A stretch of 64,000 nt of DNA from NORP259 sp041398705 (GTDB lineage Bacteria; Planctomycetota; UBA1135; GCA-002686595). Below, one piece after another: positions 53,797 through 61,390 of this stretch (position 1 is the first letter of the stretch; each line of letters begins with the position of its first letter). The notes under the pieces are model-generated. The model ran no database searches. It was not told where the DNA came from and was given only the letters and a program-made list of their open reading frames with translations. The position numbers and the translations under genes were made by a program. The DNA lies in the NCBI GenBank assembly GCA_041398705.1, contig JAWKUI010000004.1:124001-188000 (forward strand). The letters are read 5' to 3'.

Positions 53797-54291
53797 TCAC
53801 TCCCGGCGCCGGCGGGCCATGGCGCGGTCCATGTCGCGTTTGTCCTGCCGCTCCTGGAGATCGGAACGTTTGTCGTGCAGGCGTTTGCCCTGCACCAGGC
53901 CCACGAGCACCTTGACCTTGCTCCCGTCGAAGTAGACCTCGAGGGGCACCATGGTCACGCCCTTTTCTTTGGCCCGTTTGCCCCACTTGCGGATCTGGTG
54001 CTTGTGGGCGAGCAGCTTGCGCGGCCGCAGCGGCTCGTGGTTCATGCTGTTGCCGAAGGCGTATTCGGGAATGTGCGACCGCATGAGCCACAGCTCTTCC
54101 CCCGTGATGCGCACGAACGCTTCCTGCAGCGAGCATTGGCCCCCGCGCAGGCTCTTGACCTCGGTCCCGAGCAGCATGATGCCGCACTCGAGCTCGTCCA
54201 GCACGTGGTAGTCGTGCCGGGCCCTGCGGTTCTGGGCGATGCTGCGCCTGGGTTGGCTGGCGCCCTTGGCGGCGCGATTGGGGGAGGCCAT
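53797..54291 (-). CDS. smpB: SsrA-binding protein SmpB
   Basis: 164 residues. Binds tmRNA and guides it into stalled ribosomes. Core motifs: IAQNRRARHDYHVLDELECG, IMLLGTEVKSLRGGQCSL, EAFVRITGEELWLMRSHIPE, RKLLAHKHQIRKWGKRAKEK and GKRLHDKRSDLQERQDKRDM, with the basic tail that enters the mRNA channel. The ATG at 54291 is preferred over a GTG two codons upstream. Encoded near ssrA. Confidence 0.97.
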   Translation of the reverse strand: MASPNRAAKGASQPRRSIAQNRRARHDYHVLDELECGIMLLGTEVKSLRGGQCSLQEAFVRITGEELWLMRSHIPEYAFGNSMNHEPLRPRKLLAHKHQIRKWGKRAKEKGVTMVPLEVYFDGSKVKVLVGLVQGKRLHDKRSDLQERQDKRDMDRAMARRRRE

Positions 54292-54388
54292 CCCCACAGT
54301 CTAGTCTCCGATTCGTCCGGATTTCGAGCGGTGCCAGCCCCCGTTCCCCGGGCGCCCGGGTTTGCCCCAAGTCTTTTGCTTTCCGCGC

Positions 54389-54417
54389 TTGACCTGCCCT
54401 TAGCCCCCCGCTACTTT
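54389..54417 (+). promoter_or_regulatory. Promoter of tRNA-Leu(CAG)
   Basis: TTGACC, 17 bases, TACTTT, ending 17 bases before the tRNA. The region is divergent from smpB. Confidence 0.72.
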
Positions 54418-54434
54418 CTCGGCCTCAGTCACCT

Positions 54435-54521
54435 GCCCGGGTGGCGGAATTGGTAGACGCGCATGGTTCAGGTCCATGTGTCCGCAAGGACATGGGGGTT
54501 CGACTCCCCCCCCGGGCACCA
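54435..54521 (+). tRNA. tRNA-Leu(CAG)
   Basis: 87-nt type II tRNA. Acceptor GCCCGGG/CCCGGGC, anticodon stem CATGG/CCATG enclosing TTCAGGT (anticodon CAG, codon CUG, the dominant Leu codon in this genome), long variable arm, T arm GGGGGTTCGACTCCCCC, encoded CCA. Followed by an intrinsic terminator at 54592. Confidence 0.95.
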
Positions 54522-54591
54522 TCCCTCCTTGAGGGGGTGACGACACGGTCGGAGGCGAAATCGCCCGGACCGATAGGCAAGGAGCCCCAAG

Positions 54592-54616
54592 AAAGCCGGC
54601 AGCAGCCGGTTTTTTT
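54592..54616 (+). terminator. Intrinsic terminator of tRNA-Leu(CAG)
   Basis: CCGGC-AGCA-GCCGG core stem extended by A-T pairs and followed by seven T residues, about 70 bases past the tRNA. Confidence 0.82.
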
Positions 54617-54740
54617 GTGCCCTTGGCCCTCGCCTACCTGGGCGAAGTCGCCGAGCCGGTAGGCTAGGTGATCCTGGCGGGCCGTCAGCTGGGATCGCGC
54701 AACGCCGGGTCGAATCGACCCCGCCTAGCCCCGGACCGGC

Positions 54741-55718
54741 TCAGGACCCCATGCCGCCGGGCGCCCGGTACACCAGGACCACGCGGTGCCCCATCTCTTC
54801 GGGCAGGTCGTGTTCCCACACCGTGTCGAGGTGGAAGCCGAGGCGCTCGGCCTCCCGTTCGGCGGCGCGCAGCTCGCGGGACCAAGAGGTGCCTTTGAGC
54901 ATCACCAGGTCGCGCAGGTTGTGGCGCACCTTGCGCAGGGTGCGGATGTTCTCGCGCACCGAACTGACCGCGCGCACCACGACCATGTTGACCCGCTCGC
55001 TGGTGAGCCAGTCCTCCACGCGCTCGGAGACCACGCGGGTGTTGCGCAGGCCCAATTCCTTCACGGCCTGGCTGAGGTAATCGGCCTTCTTCTTGCGCGA
55101 TTCGCACAGCACCATCGACAGCATCGGTTCGGCCAGGGCCAGGGGGATGCCGGGGAAACCGCCGCCGGAGCCCATGTCCACCACCGTCTTCGCCATCAGC
55201 GGCAGCAGGCGGGTGAGGCGCCAGGAGTCGAGGTAGTGTTTGGCCGCCACTTCCTTGGGGGCCAGGATCGCGGTCAGGTTGAGCTCGCGGTTGGTCTTGA
55301 GCAGGAAACGCGCGTGTTCCGCGTACTTTTCCAGCAGTTCGTCGGTGACGCCCTCTTCCTTCTCGAACGCCCACTGCAGGGCGCTGAGCATGGATTTCTG
55401 GGTGGGGATCGGCGTGTCCGGGTTCTCGGGGGCTTCGTCCTCGTCCTCTACCGCGGCGGCCTTTTCGCTGCGCTTGCGGCGCGCGGGTCCCTCTTCCGCA
55501 TCGGAATCGCCCTCTTCGCCGTCCTCATCGAGCTCGGAATCCTCGTCCCCCTCGTCGAAGTCGCCGCCTTCCTCGTCCAGGTCGGTTTCGAGGTCGCTGT
55601 CGAAGCCACCCTCTTCGTCCACGTCGAGTCCACCCAGGTCCCCGGTCTCGGCCCCATCGAAGTCCTCATCGGGATCGGGGCGGCCGCCGCGCGGGTCGGA
55701 GTCGTCTTGGTGAGCCAT
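54741..55718 (-). CDS. rsmG: 16S rRNA (guanine-527-N7)-methyltransferase with long acidic N-terminal extension
   Basis: 325 residues from the ATG at 55718. Residues ~110-325 are a normal-length RsmG: helical start LLEKYAEHARFLLKTNRELN, NLTAI, the SAM loop TVVDMGSGGGFPGIPLALAE, VCESRKKKADYLSQA-like region and VVVRAVSSVRENI. Residues 1-100 are almost entirely Asp, Glu and Gly (for example DVDEEGGFDSDLETDLDEE) with one basic RRKRS patch near residue 80. An ATG at residue 110 would give a canonical protein, but the upstream codon use is clearly biased as coding sequence. An odd extension for an rRNA methyltransferase. Confidence 0.9.
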   Translation of the reverse strand: MAHQDDSDPRGGRPDPDEDFDGAETGDLGGLDVDEEGGFDSDLETDLDEEGGDFDEGDEDSELDEDGEEGDSDAEEGPARRKRSEKAAAVEDEDEAPENPDTPIPTQKSMLSALQWAFEKEEGVTDELLEKYAEHARFLLKTNRELNLTAILAPKEVAAKHYLDSWRLTRLLPLMAKTVVDMGSGGGFPGIPLALAEPMLSMVLCESRKKKADYLSQAVKELGLRNTRVVSERVEDWLTSERVNMVVVRAVSSVRENIRTLRKVRHNLRDLVMLKGTSWSRELRAAEREAERLGFHLDTVWEHDLPEEMGHRVVLVYRAPGGMGS

Positions 55719-55815
55719 GGTCAGCACAATGGTAGGAGTCGTACCCGTGCGATGGGACACCCTCTCTGGGGTCCAGTCCGGCCAGGCCGGCAAGGAGTGC
55801 CGGGCGAGGCAAGGG

Positions 55816-55892
55816 TGGCAGGGCTGCAGGGATTCGAACCCCGATCCTACTGATTTGGAATCAGTCGCTCTAACCGTTGGAGCTACAGCCCT
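55816..55892 (-). tRNA. tRNA-Trp(CCA)
   Basis: 77 nt on the minus strand. Acceptor AGGGCTG/CAGCCCT, discriminator G, anticodon stem ACTGA/TCAGT enclosing TTCCAAA (anticodon CCA), T arm CGGGGTTCGAATCCCTG, 3' CCA encoded. A consensus promoter lies 13 bases upstream. It precedes rsmG in the same direction. Confidence 0.95.
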
Positions 55893-55905
55893 GTGCAGGG
55901 AGCGC

Positions 55906-55934
55906 AGGGTAGCGTGGGCCCAGGGCCGCGGCAA
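55906..55934 (-). promoter_or_regulatory. Promoter of tRNA-Trp
   Basis: Minus strand: TTGCCG, 17 bases, TACCCT. Confidence 0.7.
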
Positions 55935-56054
55935 GGGCCGACCATCAGATTGATCCCCGGTGGCGCCCATTGCTCGGAGGATCACCCGGAACGCTATATT
56001 GGCCCCCATGAACCCCGAGTGCCGACTGGAAGCCCCCCGCCGGGTGCGCTGCGC

Positions 56055-57407
56055 ATGAGCCGCCGCCAGGCAGAGCCCGAAGGGCGCCGGTTCCGGGCGG
56101 ACGCGATCGATCCGCGCGCCCTCGACCAGGATGCGCGGCGGGTGGTCAAGCGGCTGCAGCGGGCGGGGCACGAAGCCTATCTGGTCGGCGGCTGTGTGCG
56201 CGACCTGCTGATCGGGCGCCAACCGAAGGACTTCGACGTGGCGACCAGCGCCAGCCCCTCGGCCATCCGGCGCTTGTTCCGCAACGGCCGCATCATCGGC
56301 CGGCGCTTCCGCCTGGTGCACATCTACTACGGCGATCGCATCCTCGAGACCGCCACCTTCCGCCGCGAGCCCGAGCGGGACGGAGATGACGACGATCTGC
56401 TGATCCGCGAGGACAACGAGTACGGCACCGCGTCCGAGGATGCGCTGCGCCGGGATTTCACGGTCAACGGCCTGTTCCTCGATCCGGGTACTTTGGAAGT
56501 CGTCGACTACGTCGAAGGGCTCGAGGACCTGGAAGACCGCCTGCTGCGCACGATCGGCGACCCTTTCCGGCGCATGGCGGAGGACCCGGTGCGCATCATG
56601 CGCGCGGTCAAATTCGCCACGCGCCTCGATTTCGAGATCGAGGAAGAGACCTGGGACGCCATGTGCGATTCGGCGCCGGACCTGGCCCGTTCGGCTCCGG
56701 CGCGGGTTTCCGAGGAGATCATGCGCCTGCTGCGATCGGGCAACAGCCAAGGCGCCTTCAAGATGCTGTGGGCCTGCGGGGCCCTCGAGATCCTCTGCCC
56801 CGAGCACTACCAATTCCTGGGGCGCTACCGGCCCCGGCCGCGGGAGAACTCGCGCCAGGCGGGGGACTTCTTTGCGATGCTGGAGGCCCTGGACCACCGC
56901 GTCAGCCAAGGGTACGAACCTTCGATCGCCCTCTGCCTCGCCGTGCTCTACGGCGTGCTGGTGGAAGACCGCATGGACCGCGGCAGCGATGAGGAGCTGG
57001 TGGGGGTCGACCCGTACGTGGCCGAAGTCGCCGACGACCTGCTCGCGCCGCTGGTGCACCGCGCGCGCCTCTCGCGCCGCGACGCGGGCCGCGCCCGCCG
57101 GGTGCTCGCGATGCAGCCCGCCTTCCTGCACCCCACCCCTGCCACCGACGGCGAACGCGGCGGGCGTTTCTCGCCCCTGCTCTTCACCTTGCAGGAGGGT
57201 TTCGAAGAGGCCCTCGAACTCTTCCGGCTGCGCATGCTCGCCAAGGGCAAGGGCAGCGACCTGGTGCAGGCCTGGGGGGCCCGGTACCAGCGCGCCCAAG
57301 ACGCCAGCGAGGAGGAGCTACAGGCCGAACAGCGCCGGCTCAAGAAGGGCAAGAAGCGCCGTCGGCGCCGCCCGAGGCGTGGAAAACGGCCCTCGGGCCC
57401 TTCCTAG
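56055..57407 (+). CDS. pcnB: Poly(A) polymerase I-type nucleotidyltransferase
   Basis: 450 residues from the ATG at 56055. Head domain motif EAYLVGGCVRDLLIGRQPKD with FDVATSASP (glycine loop and catalytic Asp pair), the flexible loop around HIYYGDRILETATFRREPER, RRDFTVNGLFLDP, and the neck motif RMAEDPVRIMRAVKFATRLD. The C-terminus is extremely basic (KKGKKRRRRRPRRGKRPSG), as in PcnB proteins that bind RNA non-specifically. Second member of the superfamily in the window. Likely adds 3' tails to RNA for decay; a CCA function cannot be excluded. Confidence 0.87.
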   Translation: MSRRQAEPEGRRFRADAIDPRALDQDARRVVKRLQRAGHEAYLVGGCVRDLLIGRQPKDFDVATSASPSAIRRLFRNGRIIGRRFRLVHIYYGDRILETATFRREPERDGDDDDLLIREDNEYGTASEDALRRDFTVNGLFLDPGTLEVVDYVEGLEDLEDRLLRTIGDPFRRMAEDPVRIMRAVKFATRLDFEIEEETWDAMCDSAPDLARSAPARVSEEIMRLLRSGNSQGAFKMLWACGALEILCPEHYQFLGRYRPRPRENSRQAGDFFAMLEALDHRVSQGYEPSIALCLAVLYGVLVEDRMDRGSDEELVGVDPYVAEVADDLLAPLVHRARLSRRDAGRARRVLAMQPAFLHPTPATDGERGGRFSPLLFTLQEGFEEALELFRLRMLAKGKGSDLVQAWGARYQRAQDASEEELQAEQRRLKKGKKRRRRRPRRGKRPSGPS

Positions 57408-57682
57408 GCCCCTGAAAGGCGTCCCACTTTGGGGAACTGGGGTCTTTTTCCCCCATCGCCTTGCCCGTGCGGTAGGTTTATGCCGTGCGGGAGAGAGGCA
57501 TAGCGGCTTCGGCTGCCCTTCTTCCTCCCCCCCTCCCTTGCGCCTGCATGTGCGGTTTGCGGGCGCAACTGAAGGGTCGGGCGGAGCCGCATCACAATGC
57601 ATCTCTACCCTGCGGCGGCAAACCCCTCCCCTCCAATCTGCCGCCGCTGGATCTGGCACCCTGACCGGATCCAAACGTGCCT

Positions 57683-57715
57683 GGGGCGATCCTTCGGGAT
57701 CGCCCCCTTTTTTTT
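57683..57715 (+). terminator. Strong intrinsic terminator
   Basis: GGGGCGATCC-TTC-GGGATCGCCCC stem followed by eight T residues on the plus strand, 63 bases before the next start codon. Confidence 0.92.
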
Positions 57716-57763
57716 GCCCCCGCCCGCGCACGGCCGCCGGCTGTGCAGTGCGCTGGCGCGGCC

Positions 57764-57769
57764 TATCAT
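57764..57769 (+). promoter_or_regulatory. -10 box implying a leaderless transcript
   Basis: TATCAT ends eight bases before the ATG at 57778, so transcription would start at or within a base or two of the start codon. No convincing -35 was found. It lies downstream of the terminator at 57683-57715, which isolates the gene from pcnB. Confidence 0.4.
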
Positions 57770-57777
57770 GGCCCGCG

Positions 57778-58905
57778 ATGTTCCCCCTGCACTTTGTGCC
57801 CGCGCTGGGCCTGGTCCTGACGCTCGCCGCAACACCCGTGTCCGGGGCCCAGGACGCCGCCGCGGCGGCCCCCGAAGCGAAGAGCGCCGAGTACACCGAC
57901 GCGCAACTCACCGCGGCTTGGAGCAAACTCGACGAGAAGGGCAAGCGCGATGCGACCGAGTACTTCTGGTACGAGGCCACTCACCAGCCGATCGTGCAGA
58001 ACACCTTCGTGCTGTTCCTGAAGGGCCAGCTCGAGAACGATCCGTACAACTGGCCCGCCCCCGAAGCCCCGGCGACCTATGACCCCGAGGTGCACGCCCC
58101 CGCGCAGCCGATTCCACGGGTGCCGGTCGAGCGCGAATCGAAGGCCTACAAGGATGAGTTCGAGCGTTTGGTCGGTTGGCGCGCGCCCCGGCGCGTGAAC
58201 CCCGCGTTCGTCTACGACTACGCCCGCCGCACGGTGGTGCGTCTGGGCGATCCGCGCGATCCCGAACGGGTGTTCCGCAATGGCCTGAACGGCATCGTGC
58301 CCGACCTGGATCTGGGGGAAGCCCTGTGCCAGCGCATGCTCGATGCCGGTGAATTCCAGGACGTACACAAGGCCTTTGCGCACCTCTACTCCGACCGCGC
58401 CGGCCATGCCTATCCCGGTATCAGCCTGTACGACGCTTGGAGCTCGGGCCAGAACATCGAAATGCCCGACGTGGAGTGCCTAGGCATCATCCACGACCTG
58501 AAGAACGATTGGCGCACCTGGGTGGCGCCGGTGAGCAAGCAGGCGCCGCTCTACGCGGCCATCGAGAAACTCTACGTGCCTATGCACCGGTCGCGCTCGT
58601 TGCAGACCTCGCTGGCCCGGTGTTACCTCAGCTCGCAGCCGGTGCTGCACGACGGGTACCAGGGCATGGAGCTGTTCCTGCACCATCTGTGGGAGGCGAA
58701 AACCTCCGATCCGCGCCTGTTGCTGCCGGAGTTGCCCGAGTCGGAGAAGTGGGAAGCTTTCCTCGAGAAGGGTCAGAAGAAACTCGCCAAATCCGAGGAG
58801 CAGGTCGCCGCGGCCCGCAACCGTCAGGCTTGGCTCGCCGACGGCGAACGGAAGGTGCGCGCGATCTGGCCGATGGTTCTGAAGGACCTGGGCGTGCTCG
58901 AGTAG
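57778..58905 (+). CDS. Exported protein of unknown function
   Basis: 375 residues. Signal peptide FPLHFVPALGLVLTLAATPV ending before AQDAAAAAP. The mature part is mostly helical with conserved-looking aromatic stretches (DATEYFWYEATHQPIVQNTF; RVNPAFVYDYARRTVVRLGD; LCQRMLDAGEFQDVHKAFAH; SLQTSLARCYLSSQPVLHDG) and a charged C-terminal helix (KKLAKSEEQVAAARNRQAWL). No enzyme motif or repeat family recognised. The start is the ATG at 57778; the longer open frame upstream crosses pcnB in another frame. Confidence 0.75.
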   Translation: MFPLHFVPALGLVLTLAATPVSGAQDAAAAAPEAKSAEYTDAQLTAAWSKLDEKGKRDATEYFWYEATHQPIVQNTFVLFLKGQLENDPYNWPAPEAPATYDPEVHAPAQPIPRVPVERESKAYKDEFERLVGWRAPRRVNPAFVYDYARRTVVRLGDPRDPERVFRNGLNGIVPDLDLGEALCQRMLDAGEFQDVHKAFAHLYSDRAGHAYPGISLYDAWSSGQNIEMPDVECLGIIHDLKNDWRTWVAPVSKQAPLYAAIEKLYVPMHRSRSLQTSLARCYLSSQPVLHDGYQGMELFLHHLWEAKTSDPRLLLPELPESEKWEAFLEKGQKKLAKSEEQVAAARNRQAWLADGERKVRAIWPMVLKDLGVLE

Positions 58906-58915
58906 GCCCGCGGCC

Positions 58916-60178
58916 TCAGCCCTGCGCCATGGCGGCGCCAGCGAGTTCCGCCGTGGCCCAGGCCGCCAGGAAGTTGAGCCCACCGATCGGCCCCTGCAGG
59001 TCGAGCAATTCGCCGAAGACGAACAGGCCGGGGTGGCCATTGACCTCCATCGTGCGCGGGTTGAGCTGGCGCAGGTCGAGGCCGCCCGAGCTGACTTCGG
59101 CGAGATCCATGCCGCGGGTGCCGTGCACGGGCACTTCGAGTCCCTTGAGGGCTTCGATCAACCGGTGCCGCGTGCCCTTGTCGAGGGACTTGAGGCAACC
59201 GCGGGCGCGCGGATCGGCTTCCCATCCGGCTTGGCGCGCCACCTGCTGGAGCAAGCGCCCGGGCAAAGGCGCGGGCAGGGATACCGCGAGGTTGTTGCGG
59301 CCGGACTGACCCTGGGCGTCGAGTAGGATGGCGCGCAGCTCCTCGAAGGAATGTTCGGGCAGCAGGTCGATGGTCAGATGGAAACCCGTAACCGGGCCGC
59401 CCTCCATCTCGGCGCGGCCGATGGGCTCGGAGAGGTCCATGGCGCCGGGACCGGACAGGCCGGTGTGGGTGAACAGCACCGGACGGCGGCGCTCGCCGAG
59501 CACCTTGCCGTCGGGCCCGATCAGGCGCAGGCGGGCGTCCTCCAGCGCGATGCCGCTGAGCTCGTGCACCCAGGGAGCCGGGCTCGTGAGCGGCACCAAG
59601 GCCGGCGCGGGCGGCAGGGCCTTGAGGCCTAGGGCGGAGAGCCAGGGCCAGGCGTCGCCGGTGGTGCCGCTCTTCGGCACGCTGGCCCCGCCGGTGGCGA
59701 GGCCGAGGCGCGGCGCGCAGCGGGACCCCCCTTCCGAATCCACGCGCCAGCCGCCGGGCACCTCCGCGATGGCGAGCACGGGCTCGTCGAGCAGGATCTG
59801 CACCCCCGCCGCGCGGGCGTCGCCTTCGAGGGCGTCGCGCACATCGCGGGCGCGCTGGCTGGCGGGGAACACCTTGTCGAGCGGCGCGGTGACGGTCGGG
59901 ACTCCGAGCTGATGGAAGTGCTCGCGCACGGCTTCGGGCGGCAGGGCGGCCAGGGCGCTGCGCAGGAATCGTTCCCCGCGCGGTCCGAACAGCCGCGCCG
60001 CCTGGGCCGGCCCCAGGGTTGTGGTCAGGTTGCAGCGCGTGCCCCCGCTGGCGAGCACCTTGGTGCCGCAGCGCGCGGTCTTCTCGAGCACGCACACACG
60101 CGCCCCGGCGCGGGCCGCCTTGGCCGCCGCCCACAGGCCCGCTGCGCCGGCACCGACGATGATCACATCCGCGTCCAT
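58916..60178 (-). CDS. HI0933/YhiN-family FAD-dependent oxidoreductase
   Basis: 420 residues. FAD-binding fold at the N-terminus: DVIIVGAGAAGLWAAAKAA, LEKTARCGTKVLASGGTRCN (the characteristic GxKxxxSGGGRCN-like block of this family), ATGGASVPKSGTTGDAW, VLFTHTGLSGPGAMDLSEPI, and C-terminal FVFGELLDLQGPIGGLNFLA. The family is widespread and its physiological reaction is poorly defined. Last gene of a three-gene operon, 4 bases after the dus stop. Confidence 0.88.
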   Translation of the reverse strand: MDADVIIVGAGAAGLWAAAKAARAGARVCVLEKTARCGTKVLASGGTRCNLTTTLGPAQAARLFGPRGERFLRSALAALPPEAVREHFHQLGVPTVTAPLDKVFPASQRARDVRDALEGDARAAGVQILLDEPVLAIAEVPGGWRVDSEGGSRCAPRLGLATGGASVPKSGTTGDAWPWLSALGLKALPPAPALVPLTSPAPWVHELSGIALEDARLRLIGPDGKVLGERRRPVLFTHTGLSGPGAMDLSEPIGRAEMEGGPVTGFHLTIDLLPEHSFEELRAILLDAQGQSGRNNLAVSLPAPLPGRLLQQVARQAGWEADPRARGCLKSLDKGTRHRLIEALKGLEVPVHGTRGMDLAEVSSGGLDLRQLNPRTMEVNGHPGLFVFGELLDLQGPIGGLNFLAAWATAELAGAAMAQG

Positions 60179-60182
60179 GGTT

Positions 60183-61385
60183 TCAGCCCCCCTGCAGGCT
60201 GCGCTCCCACTCTTCGATCTCGGCCAAGGTGTGCGGTCCGCGCGGCGGCGTATCGTCGTCGCGGTTGTCGAGGAAACCCTCCGGCAGTTTGACCTTCTGG
60301 CGTTTGTTGCCCTTGGCCCGGCCGGCGCGCAGGGCGGTGCGCGGGAAAGTTTCGGCAAGGTCCGCCGGGGCGAGCAATCCGTCGAGCTGGTCGAGCCGCT
60401 CGAGATCGGCCATCGCCCCGCGCAGGCTGGCGCTGCCGTGGAACCCCTTCGTGTACCAGGCGATCCACTTGCGCATCTGGCGCATGCCGTGGCGCTCGCC
60501 GAACAGCTCCACCAAAAGCTCCGCATGGCGCCGCATGACCGCCAGGATCTCGCCCAGGTTCGGCGGCGCATCCGGTTCCTGCCCCTCGAAGAGTTGCGCC
60601 AATTCGCGGAACAACCAGGGCCGACCGAGGCAGCCGCGGCCGACGATGACGCCATCGCAGCCGGTCTGACGCATCATACGCAGGGCATCGAAACTCTCCC
60701 AGATGTCGCCATTGCCGAGCACGGGGATGTCGAGGATCGCCTTCAATTCGCCGATGGCGTTCCAATCGGCGTGGCCGGCGTACAGTTCCGCCGACGTGCG
60801 CCCGTGCAGCCCCACCGCCGCCACGCCTTCCCCCTGGGCGACACGCCCGGCTTCGAGGTACGTGAGCAGGTTCTCGTCGATGCCCTTGCGCATCTTGACG
60901 GTCACCGGCACTTCGCCCGCGTTCTTCACCATCGCTTGTAGCAGGCGCGCCATCAGCCGCGGTTTGAGCGGGATCGCGCTGCCATTGCCCGAGCGGGTCA
61001 CCTTGGGCACGGGGCATCCGAGGTTGATATCCACGTGATCGACGCCTTCGCCGACGAGCACGCGCACCATCTCGCCCAGGTCCTTTGGGTCCGATCCGTA
61101 GACCTGCACCGAGCGCGGGGACTCGTCCGGATCGGACGAAGCGAGCAGCATCGTCAGGCGGTTGCCCATGAGGAACCCCCGCGCCGTGATCATCTCCGAC
61201 ACGTAGAGCCCCGCGCCGTATTCACGGCACAGGCGGCGGAACGGCAGATTGGTGACTCCGGCCATCGGCGCCAGCACCACCGGCGGCCAGACCTGCAGGC
61301 CGGCCAGGTGCAGGGGCGCAAACTCCCCCGGCCCGGCGACGGGTACATCTTGGTTGAGGGGGCTCGAAAAACGTTCGGCGGGCAT
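60183..61385 (-). CDS. dus: tRNA-dihydrouridine synthase
   Basis: 400 residues; about 320 is typical, with the extra length in a C-terminal Lys/Arg-rich tail (RAGRAKGNKRQKVKLPEGF). FMN-dependent reduction of uridine in tRNA D-loops. Motifs: VLAPMAGVTNLPFRRLCREY, QVYGSDPKDL, DINLGCPVPKVTRSGNG with the catalytic Cys, VTVKMRKGID, GLHGRTSAELYAGHADW, PVLGNGDIW and GVIVGRGCLGRPWLF. Begins 5 bases after the amidohydrolase-like gene. Confidence 0.94.
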   Translation of the reverse strand: MPAERFSSPLNQDVPVAGPGEFAPLHLAGLQVWPPVVLAPMAGVTNLPFRRLCREYGAGLYVSEMITARGFLMGNRLTMLLASSDPDESPRSVQVYGSDPKDLGEMVRVLVGEGVDHVDINLGCPVPKVTRSGNGSAIPLKPRLMARLLQAMVKNAGEVPVTVKMRKGIDENLLTYLEAGRVAQGEGVAAVGLHGRTSAELYAGHADWNAIGELKAILDIPVLGNGDIWESFDALRMMRQTGCDGVIVGRGCLGRPWLFRELAQLFEGQEPDAPPNLGEILAVMRRHAELLVELFGERHGMRQMRKWIAWYTKGFHGSASLRGAMADLERLDQLDGLLAPADLAETFPRTALRAGRAKGNKRQKVKLPEGFLDNRDDDTPPRGPHTLAEIEEWERSLQGG

Positions 61386-61390
61386 CGGGA

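Larger units (their letters stand above)
57408..57777. other. 370-bp structured gap after pcnB, possible small RNA or leader
   Basis: No open frame of coding character. The plus strand holds several hairpins: GCTTCGGC near 57505, GCGGCGGCA (about 57612) pairing with TGCCGCCGC (about 57639), and a strong terminator at 57683-57715. Pyrimidine-rich tracts lie between them. The terminator is 275 bases past the pcnB stop, so it either ends a long trailer, ends a separate small RNA, or acts as an attenuator upstream of the exported-protein gene at 57778. No match to RNase P, SRP or 6S consensus was recognised. Confidence 0.4.

Noticed and set aside
54741..57299. 852-residue minus-strand frame extending upstream of rsmG
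   Set aside because: The extension crosses tRNA-Trp and runs antisense to pcnB; only the part from 55718 is coding.
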